Positions 7,328-17,720 are shown, counted from the stretch's first letter. The stretch is DNA of 55,969 nt from Virgibacillus dokdonensis (GCF_900166595.1 NZ_LT745762.1:1-55969); one strand, 5' to 3'. Notes: a model not told the origin generated them from the letters alone. Numbers and translations are program-made.

Positions 7328-9225
7328 AATCGAGTAGAGGGAAAAGTTAAGTAACTTTACGCCCCTCTCACACCACCGTACGTACCGTTCGGTATACGGC
7401 GGTTCAATAGTTTGAGTGTACGAACTGGTATTGTAGAGCGATGTCTTTATATCCTCTCGATGCCAGTTCTTTATCTGTTAATGAACGATGGAGTACATAA
7501 CTACTGGATATAACCCAGTAGCCCTTTCTTGTATTCGACCATTCATAAGCTTTATGTTTATCGATACCTAAGCGAATTAGATTTTTCCTTTTTGTGCGTG
7601 GGTTTTTCCACTGCTTCCAGAGATATTGTCTAATTCTTCGCTTCAACCATCCATTGAGATTCTTTATAAATCCTTTCATTTCCCCTATGCCATAGTAGTT
7701 TATCCAACCTGTCATAAGTTGTTGGATTTCTTTAAGAATCACTTCGAGATGTCGTCCACGATTGCGTTTGGTGATCCGCTTGAGTTTCCTTTTGACGGTC
7801 ACTTTCGCTTTATTATGCGGACGAATTTTGACACCCTTCTTCGTAGCTAATAAGCAGAAGCCAAGAAACTTACGTTTCAAAGGACTTCCAACCGCACTCT
7901 TTTCTCGGTTAACAGTTAAACTCAGATCCTTCTCAAGAAAGTTCGTTATATTATCCATTACCCGATATCCTGCTCTCCTGCTTTTCACATAGATATTACA
8001 GTCGTCCGCATAGCGGACGAATCTGTGACCACGCTTTTCTAATCGTTGGTCTAATTCATTCAGATAAATATTACTGAGTAACGGCGATAAGTTTCCACCT
8101 TGCGGCGTTCCTTCTTCCGATTTCTCAAAGATACCGTTTATCATAATTCCACTCAATAAATACTGTCTTACCAAGCGAAGCACGCGCTTATCATCTATCT
8201 GTTTTTCCACGAAATACATCAGTTTGTCATGGTTTACCGTATCGAAGTAGGATTTCATATCCAAATCCACCACATATTTGTACCCTTGTTCGTAGTATGA
8301 CTTTGCCCGTATGATGGCTTGATGTGCACTACGTTTTGGACGAAACCCAAAACTATTATCGGAGAACTTTGGTTCAAATATTGGTTGGAGCACTTGGTTA
8401 ATCGCTTGTTGAAGCATCCGGTCGATGACTGTCGGAATCCCCAGTTTTCTCTTTCCACCGTCTGGTTTCGGGATTTCAACCCGCAGGACGGGTTGCGGTT
8501 TGTATTTTTCTTGATATAACTGGAGTAATAGTTCCTCTTTATGTTCCTTCAAGTATGGAAGTAGTTGGTCGCACGTCATACCGTCTACACCGGCTGCCCC
8601 CTTATTTCTGACGACTTGAAGGTAAGCTTGATTGAGATTGTTCCTTGACAGGATTCTTTCAAACAGATTGGATACACCATTTTGATTGTTCTTTTCACCA
8701 TGTAAGCCACTATGCGCTTCGACATACCCTTCATGTTCCACACTATCTCTCTGCCGATAGCCAGATTCTCCTGTTTTCTGCAGTTGTCGCACCTTACACA
8801 CCTCCTAGAGCTTTCAAAACGACTATTGTTCGGTCCTTCATGTTTCGTCAAGTAACATTACTATGACCTCTGCTGACTTCTTGTGATTCACCAAGACGTC
8901 ATCGTCTTGGTTGTGCTGGTTTGTTATCATTCAACTCCCACTGCACCCTCACAAGACCTCCCCCGGTAAGAGCGAAAACTTTCCTCCCATGTAACTGCTA
9001 GATTTACTGTATAGGTTTCGGGCAGTATTGGACTTCAGTTTGTTAGGCAACCTTATCCGACCTAATTCAGCCTTCTATCTAGTTTCTGTTCGTCAGTTCA
9101 GGAGTTTGCGTCCGACTTCCTTCAGCCACTACCTCGCGATAGCCACCTTGTCTTTCGCTAACAGTTCCTACTGCCATGCCTGTAGTGGACTTTCACCACC
9201 AAGTTTTCGCCCATGCAGGGCGCAC
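7328..9225 (-). mobile_element. Group II intron (class IIC), copy 1
   Basis: Minus strand. The 5' end is GTGCGCCCTGCATGGGCG (GUGYG rule) at 9225. A domain V-like hairpin, GCCGTATACCGAACGGTACG, starts near 7403, and a domain VI-like stem near 7330-7370 leaves an unpaired A about 7-8 bases before the end (CCCTCTACTCGAT). Boundaries come from comparison with copy 2 at 54065-55962: both are 1898 bases and lose similarity at the same points (3' end accurate to 1-2 bases). The ORF begins 424 bases in and lacks an endonuclease domain. The 5' exon is a hairpin terminator followed by a T-run (9230-9269), the insertion habit of class IIC introns. Confidence 0.9.
7404..8801 (-). CDS. ltrA: Group II intron reverse transcriptase/maturase (copy 1)
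   Basis: 465 residues if read from the GTG at 8801. A second GTG at 8792 is better spaced from AGGAGG and may be the true start (462 residues). The RT domain spans about 40-300, with PKPDGGKRKLGIPT, the GFRPKRSAHQAI block, the catalytic FVRYADDCNIYV (YADD) and GTPQGGNLSPLLSNIYL. The maturase/X domain follows (about 320-430, LMTGWINYYGIGEMKGFIKNLNGWLKRRIRQYLWKQWK). No HNH endonuclease domain follows, as in class IIC proteins. It binds its own intron RNA, promotes splicing and drives retromobility. The frame is intact. It differs from the second copy at only five residues (K/R, T/I, T/M, V/A, L/I). Confidence 0.93.
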   Translation of the reverse strand: MCKVRQLQKTGESGYRQRDSVEHEGYVEAHSGLHGEKNNQNGVSNLFERILSRNNLNQAYLQVVRNKGAAGVDGMTCDQLLPYLKEHKEELLLQLYQEKYKPQPVLRVEIPKPDGGKRKLGIPTVIDRMLQQAINQVLQPIFEPKFSDNSFGFRPKRSAHQAIIRAKSYYEQGYKYVVDLDMKSYFDTVNHDKLMYFVEKQIDDKRVLRLVRQYLLSGIMINGIFEKSEEGTPQGGNLSPLLSNIYLNELDQRLEKRGHRFVRYADDCNIYVKSRRAGYRVMDNITNFLEKDLSLTVNREKSAVGSPLKRKFLGFCLLATKKGVKIRPHNKAKVTVKRKLKRITKRNRGRHLEVILKEIQQLMTGWINYYGIGEMKGFIKNLNGWLKRRIRQYLWKQWKNPRTKRKNLIRLGIDKHKAYEWSNTRKGYWVISSSYVLHRSLTDKELASRGYKDIALQYQFVHSNY

Positions 9226-9229
9226 CTTA

Positions 9230-9269
9230 AAAAAGCGTGTGTGCTTTTTTTCAAGCACACACGCTTTTT
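9230..9269. terminator. Intrinsic terminator behind the MFS gene; intron 1 insertion target
   Basis: A 17-bp perfect inverted repeat (9230-9246 with 9253-9269, AAGCACACACGCTTTTT arm) with a 6-base loop and A/T runs on both sides, so it could work in either direction. It starts 8 bases past the MFS stop codon. On the minus strand its T-run is followed by AAG and then the intron's GTGCG. Confidence 0.88.
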
Positions 9270-9276
9270 ACTGCTC

Positions 9277-10446
9277 TTATTTATATATTGCTTTATGTTT
9301 TCTTGCGACTGCAGTCTTGGACATTGAAATCAATATTGTAATGATAGAAAAGCTAATCAGCACTCCACCTGCAAAGGCATTTTGTTCCACGTGAGCTTGT
9401 TCAATGACAATACTGCCGATAAAAGAACCAAACGCAATTCCAAAGTGCAAGGCAGAATTATTTAAGCTCTGCTGAATATCTGCTGTTGCAGGAGCCGATT
9501 CAATTAAATAACTTTGCAATGCTGGGGTAATCGCCCAGCTCATCATCCCCCATATAACCATTACGATAATGAATAGTGGCCATACAGAAGTTGTAAATGG
9601 AAGAATAAATATAGATGCAGCAAAAAGAATTAATGTTGTAAGCATGGTTCGCTTTGTACCAAAACGGTCGGATATCGTTCCACCTATGCCTCCACCACTT
9701 ACTGCTGCAATGCCAAACACAAAATAAATCACACTAAGCCAACTGCCGCTTATCCCCATCGTTTCTTTTACAAATGGAGTGAAATAAGCATAGAGTATTG
9801 TATGTCCAGCCATAAATAAAAAAGTAGTCGAGTGCGCTAAAAATATTTTACTTTCTTTTAATGAGTTAATTTGTTCTTTTATTGGTACTTGCGGTTTAGG
9901 CTGTACTTTGTCCATTAAGAAATAAACACCGACCATGGACAACAACGTTAATAAGACAATGAATAAAAATGGAGCACGCCAGCCAAATGTATTACCAAGT
10001 ACCAACCCGATTGGTACACCTAGAACGATCGAACCGCTAATTCCCATTGATACAAATCCAATTGCACGTCCACGGTGCTTCTCGCTACCAATGTTAGCAG
10101 CGATCGTTAAACAGAGAATAATTAATAGCGATCCACTTGCTGCTGAAAGCATTCGACCGACAAATAACATGCTATATACAGGGCTAAGCGCAACAACTAA
10201 ATTACTTAAAGAAAAAAGCAGTAAGAAAAATAGCATGAGTCGCTTTCGCTCAAATTTGGCAGTGACAATCATTAGAAGTGGTGCTGTAATGGCAAACACA
10301 AGTGAAAATATCGTAATTAGCAGCCCCGCTTTACCAAGACTGACATTCAAATCCGATGCCACTAAATCTAATATGCCCCCGATGATTAATTCTACCATTC
10401 CAACTACAAATGATACGATAGTGAGTAAATATACACGTTTATCCAT
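9277..10446 (-). CDS. MFS transporter, DHA1-type drug/arabinose efflux family
   Basis: A 389-residue protein with about 12 membrane helices. Family signs are the loop 2-3 motif (FVGRMLSAASGSLL follows helix 3), PIGLVLGNTFGWRAPFLFIV (motif C-like helix 5), and ISDRFGTKRT between helices 8 and 9. The family exports drugs, sugars or metabolites by proton antiport. The frame is open to 10494, but MDKRVYLLTIVSF at 10446 is the natural beginning just before helix 1 and has AAAGG upstream. A strong bidirectional terminator follows the stop. Repeat A begins 47 bases ahead of the start codon. Substrate unknown. Confidence 0.87.
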   Translation of the reverse strand: MDKRVYLLTIVSFVVGMVELIIGGILDLVASDLNVSLGKAGLLITIFSLVFAITAPLLMIVTAKFERKRLMLFFLLLFSLSNLVVALSPVYSMLFVGRMLSAASGSLLIILCLTIAANIGSEKHRGRAIGFVSMGISGSIVLGVPIGLVLGNTFGWRAPFLFIVLLTLLSMVGVYFLMDKVQPKPQVPIKEQINSLKESKIFLAHSTTFLFMAGHTILYAYFTPFVKETMGISGSWLSVIYFVFGIAAVSGGGIGGTISDRFGTKRTMLTTLILFAASIFILPFTTSVWPLFIIVMVIWGMMSWAITPALQSYLIESAPATADIQQSLNNSALHFGIAFGSFIGSIVIEQAHVEQNAFAGGVLISFSIITILISMSKTAVARKHKAIYK

Positions 10447-10492
10447 AAGATGACGCCTTTCTAAGGAATTGAAAAGAAAATATTTTGTAAGC

Positions 10493-10584
10493 AAAACTTA
10501 GCTTATCGCCAAATCTTTATGGCGGAAGCTGTAATTTTTCTTATACTATAAACCATAGGAAATCAAGTTTTCCTATAGTACAAG
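10493..10584 (+). repeat. Repeat family A, near-complete copy
   Basis: AAAACTTAGCTTATCGCCAA, then TTTATGGCGGAAGCTG, TTTTTCTTATACTATAAACC and TTTTCCTATAGTACAA. The hairpin AGCTT..CGCCA / TGGCG..AAGCT has arms of different sequence from the copy at 25359, yet both pair. Confidence 0.75.
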
Positions 10585-10587
10585 TAT

Positions 10588-10645
10588 AAACGCGCTGTCA
10601 TCCCCCGTTTTAAGCAAAAACTGGAAGGACGAAGCGCGACCTATG
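10588..10645 (-). repeat. Possible inverted fragment of repeat family B
   Basis: GCGCTGTCATCCCCCGTTTTA is close to the reverse complement of the family B core (TAAAACAGGGGGATGCCGACGCC). Short and diverged; it directly follows a family A copy, as the family B copy at 25453 does. Confidence 0.35.
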
Positions 10646-10754
10646 TTTTACAAAAGTAAAATTATTTTCTTGTTGTAAATGAAAGTTCTCTTTCATCTAT
10701 CCTATAATATTATAACAGATAGCTAGCTAAATTCTACCATAATAGCAATCGTTC

Positions 10755-12101
<1,347 letters not shown>

Positions 12102-12585
12102 TCATAAAGTATCTCGCATAAGCTTATGTACTTTAGATGAAAAGGAAGTTCCGTTCACTCATGTATTGTCCTAGACTTAAAGTACCGGTGCTTGGTTGCA
12201 CCTTTAGCATATCAATAACGTAACACCCACTCAATTAAACTTTTTCCGCTTAATTAGGAAACAAACTAGCTGTACTAATCTTCCACAGATATCAAGTAAA
12301 CAAGAGCCAAAACCTCAATGAATGAATGCCCATTTTCCTATGTCTCTATTTTAATGGAGAAAATACAATCCAAAGCACTACCTATAGCATGCATCGTATT
12401 TTGACAAAGCAAAACTTTGATCAATAATGATCAAAGAGTAACCTCATCCAGTGCAACTGCACTTAACTTATTCATCACATCTATAAAATTTACTAGTTAA
12501 GCGTTTCCGTCATTTTCACATGGACAAACAATCTTTCTCAACTTTAGACAATCTTATCACTACTTACATTACAAGAGGTGAAAAC

Positions 12586-12759
12586 ATGGAAATTGTAAAA
12601 CTATTATTAAGTGATAAAGCTAGTCATCCCGAATAAGCATTTTAATTTATTGGTGAGCTTACTTATTCTTTAGATGGCACATCCTTTCTGATAAAGAACT
12701 CAATGGATAGTGATACGGTTGTGTTTGTTCATACGCACATTGTATCCGTTAATGAATAA
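12586..12759 (+). pseudogene. Broken small ORF with two in-frame stops
   Basis: After AAGAGGTG and an ATG at 12586, the frame reads MEIVKLLLSDKASHPE, then TAA (codon 17), two codons, TAA (codon 20), and continues in the same frame with FIGELTYSLDGTSFLIKNSM...VVFVHTHIVSVNE to a final TAA at 12757. If the two stops are ignored, it is a 57-codon protein-like sequence with a good RBS. I do not recognise the family. It could also be chance; the coherent downstream part argues for a decayed small gene. Confidence 0.35.
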
Positions 12760-12921
12760 AACTACATGAAATATAAAAATAAAGAGTTATTACGTTTTGG
12801 ATACTTGAAGTACCAACTTCACTATTATCACACCCCTAAAAGGGAACTATCGCACCGGAGTAGAATTGCACGTTCGGAAAATCTGTAATTGAACAATTTT
12901 CTTCCGTTTCCAATTTAATAT

Positions 12922-12997
12922 TTAATGAATGACACTCCTTGATAACCATAAACCTGTAGTGGACGTTCATCTCCAAGTTATTCCCATGTCAAGCGAC
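12922..12997 (-). mobile_element. Relic of a group II intron 5' end
   Basis: On the minus strand from 12997 the sequence runs GTCGCTTGACATGGG, AACTTGGAGATGAACGTCCACTACAGG. It aligns with the first 46 bases of the intact introns (GTGCGCCCTGCATGGG, AACTTGGTGGTGAAAGTCCACTACAGG), with weaker similarity for about 30 more bases. Like the intact copies, it starts directly after the T-run of an intrinsic terminator (13007-13030). No reverse transcriptase frame remains. It is either a decayed copy or a 5' fragment of a related class IIC intron. Confidence 0.65.
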
Positions 12998-13000
12998 AGT

Positions 13001-13030
13001 AAAAAAACCTTATTCAATTCAGAATAAGGT
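13001..13030 (-). terminator. Intrinsic terminator of the sda/serine permease operon
   Basis: A 9-bp perfect stem (13007-13015 with 13022-13030, ACCTTATTC/GAATAAGGT), 6-base loop and a run of T on the minus strand. It lies 86 bases beyond the permease stop and is the insertion point of the intron relic. Confidence 0.85.
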
Positions 13031-13115
13031 CAAGAAGTTTGGGCTTACTTTTTTCAAACCATTTGGGACAGATAACCTGTCCCTCCCGACTATCTAATAA
13101 AAAAGTCTAATAGAT

Positions 13116-14444
13116 TTAGAAGAATGCTTTAATACTTGATAGAACTACTAGTAGGCCCACAATAATGACAAATGCGTTGCTAATATAATTTTTTCTATAT
13201 TTAGCTAGTGCAGGCACTTTATAGATTGCATACATTGGTAATAAGAATAAGATTAGCGCAATTAGTGGTGCATTAATCATATCGATGAGATCAAGAATAC
13301 TTGGGTTTGCATAAGCAACTACCCAACATGTCACGATCATAAATCCAATGATGATGTTCTTCACTGTTTTGCTATTTATATTTTTTCCGCGGGATTTAGC
13401 AGCTTGCACAATAATGTCTTCCAATCCTTCATATGCACCAACATAATGGCCAAGGAAAGATTTTGTAATGGCAATAAAAGCAATAACAGGAGCTGCATAT
13501 GCGAATAGTGGCATACTATACTTATTAGCAAGATAAGAAAGAATTGGTAAGTTTTGTTCTTTAGCAAGTGCAAGTTCACCAGAAGTCACACTTAAGACAG
13601 TACTGATTACAAAGAAAAATACAACTGAAATTGTCATGATATAACATACCTTTTGAATTTGGGCACATTTGCGGTCTACATTTTCTATTCCATAGCTTTC
13701 CCGTTGTTTAATAACAAAAGTAGATATCATAGGAGAATGGTTAAACGAAAATACGATGATTGGTAGGATAAACCAAGCCATTCCTAAAATATCTGTAAAA
13801 CCTACCCCTCCATTTACAGATGCAAAATTACCAGCTAAACTTAAATTTGATAAATCCCATTGCGGAATCAAATATAGAGATAGAAACACCAAAGTTGCTA
13901 TAAATGGATATACAATCCAACTCATTACTTTTACTGTAACATCATGACCAAAATTTACGATAAATATTAGCCCGAGAACCAAAACAAGTGATAGTATAAT
14001 TCTAGGTGGCGCTTGCATGTTCAATTGATTCTCCATGAAACTGCCTGCAGTATTGGTTAATGAGACTGCATACATAAGTAATATTGCATAAATCGAAAAG
14101 AAGTAGATGATATCAAAAACTGTACTGGCCCTTTTTCCGAAATACTCCCTTACTGTAGCTGTAATTCCCTCTTCAGCAGATTCGGAAGAGTAGATCATTT
14201 TAGCCATCGCCCGATGTGAAAAGTACATGACAGGGAATGCAAGTATCATAATTAAAAGTAAAGATAATAACCCCCCTGCCCCAGCATTAATTGGTAAAAA
14301 GAGTACACCCGCCCCAATTGCTGTCCCAAAAAGACTCATTGCCCAAGTGGTATCTTGCATATGCCATTTATTAGGGTCTTTATATTGTTTAACATCTTCT
14401 GTAGTTTTTTCAACTTCATGTACTTTAGCCACAGTTTGACTCAT
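13116..14444 (-). CDS. Serine/threonine permease, HAAAP (SdaC-like) family
   Basis: 442 residues with about 11 membrane helices after a hydrophilic N-tail of about 30 residues. The signature DTTWAMSLFGTAIGAGVLFLP (helix 1, residues 31-51) is that of the hydroxy/aromatic amino acid permeases such as SdaC and TdcC. Other typical blocks are WFILPIIVFSFNHSP near 228 and ITKSFLGHYVGAYEGLED near 340. It is a proton-coupled serine importer in characterised relatives. It lies 95 bases downstream of sdaAA in the same orientation, completing an uptake-plus-deamination operon, which supports L-serine as substrate. The intrinsic terminator at 13001-13030 closes the operon. Confidence 0.87.
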   Translation of the reverse strand: MSQTVAKVHEVEKTTEDVKQYKDPNKWHMQDTTWAMSLFGTAIGAGVLFLPINAGAGGLLSLLLIMILAFPVMYFSHRAMAKMIYSSESAEEGITATVREYFGKRASTVFDIIYFFSIYAILLMYAVSLTNTAGSFMENQLNMQAPPRIILSLVLVLGLIFIVNFGHDVTVKVMSWIVYPFIATLVFLSLYLIPQWDLSNLSLAGNFASVNGGVGFTDILGMAWFILPIIVFSFNHSPMISTFVIKQRESYGIENVDRKCAQIQKVCYIMTISVVFFFVISTVLSVTSGELALAKEQNLPILSYLANKYSMPLFAYAAPVIAFIAITKSFLGHYVGAYEGLEDIIVQAAKSRGKNINSKTVKNIIIGFMIVTCWVVAYANPSILDLIDMINAPLIALILFLLPMYAIYKVPALAKYRKNYISNAFVIIVGLLVVLSSIKAFF

Positions 14445-14539
14445 TTTAATTTCCTCCTTGTGAGGTATAGATTTTAAATATTGTTTACAATTTCACAATG
14501 TGTTAGAAAAAATATGTTTTATTTTAATATGGTTAAATA

Positions 14540-15421
14540 TTATTGTTCTTTTCCAAGAATTTTATTTCTAATAGCAATTCCTGTCGGTGTGTCTGCAATT
14601 CCACCTAAGCCAGTTTCCCTTAATTCCCGAGGCATCTGTCTACCTACTTTATACATTGCTTCAACTGCTTCATCAGCATTTATTAGATTCTCTACACCAG
14701 CTAATGCTAAATCTGCTGCCACTAATGCATTAGCCGTTCCAACGGCATTCCTTTTTACACAAGGAATCTCTACCAAACCTCCGACTGGATCACAAACTAA
14801 ACCAAGTAAATTTTGTAGAGCGGTTGAGAAGGCATGCGCTGATTGCTCTGGTGTTCCTCCTGCAGCTTCTACTGCCGCTGCAGCCGCCATTGCGGAGGCA
14901 CTACCTACTTCAGCTTGACACCCTCCTAAAGCTCCTGCAATGCACGCATTATTTGCTACAATCATGCCAAATAAAGATGAAGTAAACAGAAAATGAATTT
15001 GTTCTTCACGACTTAGCTGTAATGTTTCTTTAATAGTAAATAGCACACCCGGTGTGGTTCCACTTGCCCCAGCTGTTGGCGTAGCGCAAATAACCCCCAT
15101 AGCCGCATTCACTTCATTTGTACCTATAGCATTCTGGACACCGTTCATCATTATATCACCGGAAAGCGTTTTCCTGTCCTCGCGATATTTTTTTATTTTT
15201 ACCGCTTCTCCTCCAGTTAACCCTGTCAGCGAAAACACGCCATCGTCTTCAATGCTTTTATTCACAGCATTTTCCATCGTTTTTAAGTTTTTTTCCATCT
15301 TTCCCCAAGTATCATCAAAAGTAGATCTCATTACTTCCATTTCCTGCTCTATTGCTAATGTATAAATGGGTACTTGTCTTTCATTTGCAGCATCTACTAT
15401 TTCTTTAATGGACATATACAT
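14540..15421 (-). CDS. sdaAA: L-serine dehydratase, alpha (iron-sulfur) subunit, locus 1
   Basis: 293 residues. Catalyses L-serine to pyruvate and ammonia together with the beta subunit, using a [4Fe-4S] cluster. Family blocks are GTNEVNAAMGVICATPTAGA in mid-protein, NNACIAGALGGCQAEVGSA, VCDPVGGLVEIPCVKRNA and the C-terminal GLGGIADTPTGIAI; the Cys residues in CQAE, CDPV and CVKRN are the cluster-ligand candidates. AGGGGTG is 8 bases before the ATG. It lies 22 bases downstream of sdaAB, followed by the permease. A second complete pair sits at 18363-19974, with different sequence, so this is not a recent duplication. Confidence 0.93.
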   Translation of the reverse strand: MYMSIKEIVDAANERQVPIYTLAIEQEMEVMRSTFDDTWGKMEKNLKTMENAVNKSIEDDGVFSLTGLTGGEAVKIKKYREDRKTLSGDIMMNGVQNAIGTNEVNAAMGVICATPTAGASGTTPGVLFTIKETLQLSREEQIHFLFTSSLFGMIVANNACIAGALGGCQAEVGSASAMAAAAAVEAAGGTPEQSAHAFSTALQNLLGLVCDPVGGLVEIPCVKRNAVGTANALVAADLALAGVENLINADEAVEAMYKVGRQMPRELRETGLGGIADTPTGIAIRNKILGKEQ

Positions 15422-15443
15422 ACCTGTTTCACCCCTAGTATAA

Positions 15444-16136
15444 TTAAAGTATAATGATATTAGCTATCTCACTAAGTTTTTCTAATTCTTTCCGAGCATC
15501 ACTACTTAATTGTGAATCCAAATCGAATTGGTATAAGTATTTTCCATCTTTCTCCAAACTGGTGGAGTTATTAATGTCCACGTCGTGTTTTTTGAATATT
15601 CTGTGTATTTCAAGTTCCAGATTATTCCGTCCCGAAATTGCTATCATTATCGGTAATGAACCTTGAGGGTGTAAGCTAAATCCATCGATTTCAATATGTT
15701 TCACTTTAATTAATCCACCACCGACTGAAATCCCCATTGTTCGAATATATCGGCTATCGTCCTCGAGGTAAATATCAGCAGTATTGGGATGCCCAGCAGG
15801 ACTATCCCCTGATTTTTCTAAAAAGGTAATATCAATACCTTTAGATTCTGCTATTTTAATAGCATCTAGTACCCTACTATCATCAGCCTCAAAACCCAAT
15901 ATACCAGAAATTATGGCTAAATCTGTTCCGTGTCCTTTATGCGTTTCTGCAAATGATTCATAATATTCTACTACCACTTTTTTTGGAAGATCTTTAAATA
16001 ATTTATTTGCAATCAATCCCATTGCTAAAGCGCCTGCCGTATGTGAACTTGAAGGTCCGATCATAACTGGACCAATCACATCAAAACAACTTTTGTAACT
16101 GACATTCTTTTTTTCTCTCATTGTTACTACGCTCAT
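15444..16136 (-). CDS. sdaAB: L-serine dehydratase, beta subunit, locus 1
   Basis: 230 residues from the ATG at 16136, which has GGGAGG seven bases upstream; the open frame to 16190 is rejected. The N-terminal domain carries the family motif FDVIGPVMIGPSSSHTAGA (residues 18-36), and a C-terminal ACT-like domain (about 150-220, LPIMIAISGRNNLELEIHRIF) probably senses serine. First gene of the sdaAB-sdaAA-permease operon. A cre-like site lies about 280 bases upstream, and a YheO/DauR-type regulator gene starts 910 bases upstream in the opposite direction, a candidate controller (inference). Confidence 0.92.
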   Translation of the reverse strand: MSVVTMREKKNVSYKSCFDVIGPVMIGPSSSHTAGALAMGLIANKLFKDLPKKVVVEYYESFAETHKGHGTDLAIISGILGFEADDSRVLDAIKIAESKGIDITFLEKSGDSPAGHPNTADIYLEDDSRYIRTMGISVGGGLIKVKHIEIDGFSLHPQGSLPIMIAISGRNNLELEIHRIFKKHDVDINNSTSLEKDGKYLYQFDLDSQLSSDARKELEKLSEIANIIIL

Positions 16137-17045
16137 GGCTAATCCTCCCTTGAATTTAATTAATTTACTAGAATAATCTTGAAATAACATTTATTAAAAA
16201 TAAAAACGTATTTAAATTCGGCTAAATTTTACATGAAAGTGCTTCTAATGTGGTCAAAGTGAACGGGGTACCAAATATTTCAAATTACTTACTGAACTGG
16301 AGTTATATCACTTGTTCGACTAGAAATGATTTGTAAAGGCAACAATAAAAGCAGACAAATAATAAATTTTAGTAATTAGATTTCTTTATTACGGTTAGAA
16401 AGAACGATATAAAACAAAACCGCTTTCAAAATACGTCAAATTATCGATAAGAATACCTTTTTTAGTTTGTTATTTCTATTTTTAAGTTCACCTCCTAATA
16501 TTATTTTGGAAAGATCCAAGAACAAGATTTCATATGTTTCTAAGAAGAATAGTACAATACCTTATACTAATAAAAATTTATTATTATTATATTGGATTGT
16601 CTTTAAAATCTGTTATAATTATCTGTATAAAAAAAGCGTTCCATTCAACATCTTTTCTTCTCTTTGGAAAGGTATTCCTATTTATTGATCGTATAATAGC
16701 TACTTTTTTAAATAAAAGAATGATTATTTTCCTCTTCCATAGCAGTTGAAATCTAACCAGTTCCATCTTATCCAGCATTACAAAAACTTGTTTGGCCTGG
16801 CATATTTTTTTGAATAGTTTAGAAAGATGTTTTAGCCGATTGTGATAACATTAAAATATTGAATAAAGATGAATGGGATAAATGAAAAATGCATTTATAA
16901 AAAGAACGAACAACCCTTTTTGAACTCTTTTTATCATCAGTAGTTGTGATACATTTATGATGGTAAACAATTCGCTTAAATTTATCTTAAAAATTCATAA
17001 CCAATCTATTCAAAAGAAGGAGTTATAAAAAGGAGGAGTACCGAT
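16137..17045. other. Long AT-rich regulatory gap between sdaAB-1 and the divergent regulator
   Basis: 909 bases without a credible coding frame. The only codon-open stretches are short, AT-rich and lack ribosome binding sites. It must hold the divergent promoters. One candidate site, a cre-like sequence at 16415-16428, is listed separately. No riboswitch or T-box architecture was recognised. Confidence 0.6.
16415..16428 (-). promoter_or_regulatory. Candidate cre (CcpA) site upstream of sda operon 1
   Basis: TGAAAGCGGTTTTG on the minus strand fits TGWAANCGNTNWCA except at the last two positions. The distance to the sdaAB start (about 280 bases) is long, so its role is uncertain. Confidence 0.35.
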
Positions 17046-17720
17046 TTGGATGATCAACTTTTTCGACACTATAAAAATATAATGAATTATTTTGGTGAAA
17101 TTTGTGGATCTAATTATGAATTCGTATTACATGTTTTAGATCCTGATGGAGGTTCTCACATTGGTCACATCATCCATGGTGAATTAAGTGGAAGGTCATT
17201 AAATAGCCCCTTAACGAACTATGCAAAAAAGTTAATTGAGGAAAAAGTATATTTAAAGAAAGATTTTATTGTAAATTATGTTGGAGAAGGGCCGAAAGGT
17301 AAAAAATTTCGTTCGTCAACCATGTTTATAAAAGACCATAAAGGTCAATTACAAGGTCTTTTATGTATAAACTTTGATGCGGATGCTTATCGGAAAGTCG
17401 CAAAGAATTTATTAAATTTAGCTAACCTAAGCTGGGATATAGCGTATATAGACAAACAAACAGAACAGGAACAATCCGTTGAAAAACTGACCGAAAATAT
17501 TCACAACATTATTTATACACAAGTAGACAAAGATATATTAGAATCGGGTGCCCAATTATCACCTGAACAAAAAAAACTCGTTATTTCCAAATTAAAGGAA
17601 CATGGTGTATTTGATATTAAAGGTACTGTAATGGACGTTGCTAAAATAATGGGAATGTCTGAATCAAGTGTTTACCGTTATCTGCGAATCGTATCGCTTA
17701 ACGAAAATAACAATAATTGA
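17046..17720 (+). CDS. YheO/DauR-type transcriptional regulator (PAS-like plus HTH)
   Basis: 224 residues starting at TTG 17046, with AAAGGAGGAG 7-8 bases upstream. The N-terminal YheO-like PAS domain covers about residues 1-130 (NYEFVLHVLDPDGGSHIGHIIHG; LLCINFDAD at 118). The C-terminal helix-turn-helix is at about 185-215 (KGTVMDVAKIMGMSESSVYRYL). Members such as DauR control amino acid catabolic genes. Lying between two serine dehydratase loci, divergent from one and codirectional with the other, it is the obvious candidate regulator of serine breakdown; that is inference from position. A 642-base gap with a repeat follows. Confidence 0.85.
   Translation: MDDQLFRHYKNIMNYFGEICGSNYEFVLHVLDPDGGSHIGHIIHGELSGRSLNSPLTNYAKKLIEEKVYLKKDFIVNYVGEGPKGKKFRSSTMFIKDHKGQLQGLLCINFDADAYRKVAKNLLNLANLSWDIAYIDKQTEQEQSVEKLTENIHNIIYTQVDKDILESGAQLSPEQKKLVISKLKEHGVFDIKGTVMDVAKIMGMSESSVYRYLRIVSLNENNNN

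Noticed and set aside
8585..8851. 88-codon minus-strand frame overlapping the start of the intron ORF
   Set aside because: Same frame pattern in both intron copies because the DNA is identical; it lies in domain I-IV RNA and a different frame from the reverse transcriptase, with no family resemblance.
9935..10453. 172-codon plus-strand frame opposite the MFS gene
   Set aside because: Antisense to a clearly coding membrane protein gene with family motifs; no RBS and a composition typical of a shadow frame.
12855..12885. Domain V of the relic intron
   Set aside because: Only a short CCGAACG match and no convincing 34-base hairpin with the catalytic triad; kept as a suggestion only within the relic finding.
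13062..13082. GGGACAG...CTGTCCC hairpin after the serine permease as terminator
   Set aside because: 7-bp stem without a T-run; the 13001-13030 hairpin is a far better terminator.
16137..17045. Riboswitch or T-box in the long leader of the sda operon
   Set aside because: No T-box sequence, glycine or other riboswitch core, or anti-terminator/terminator pair could be found.
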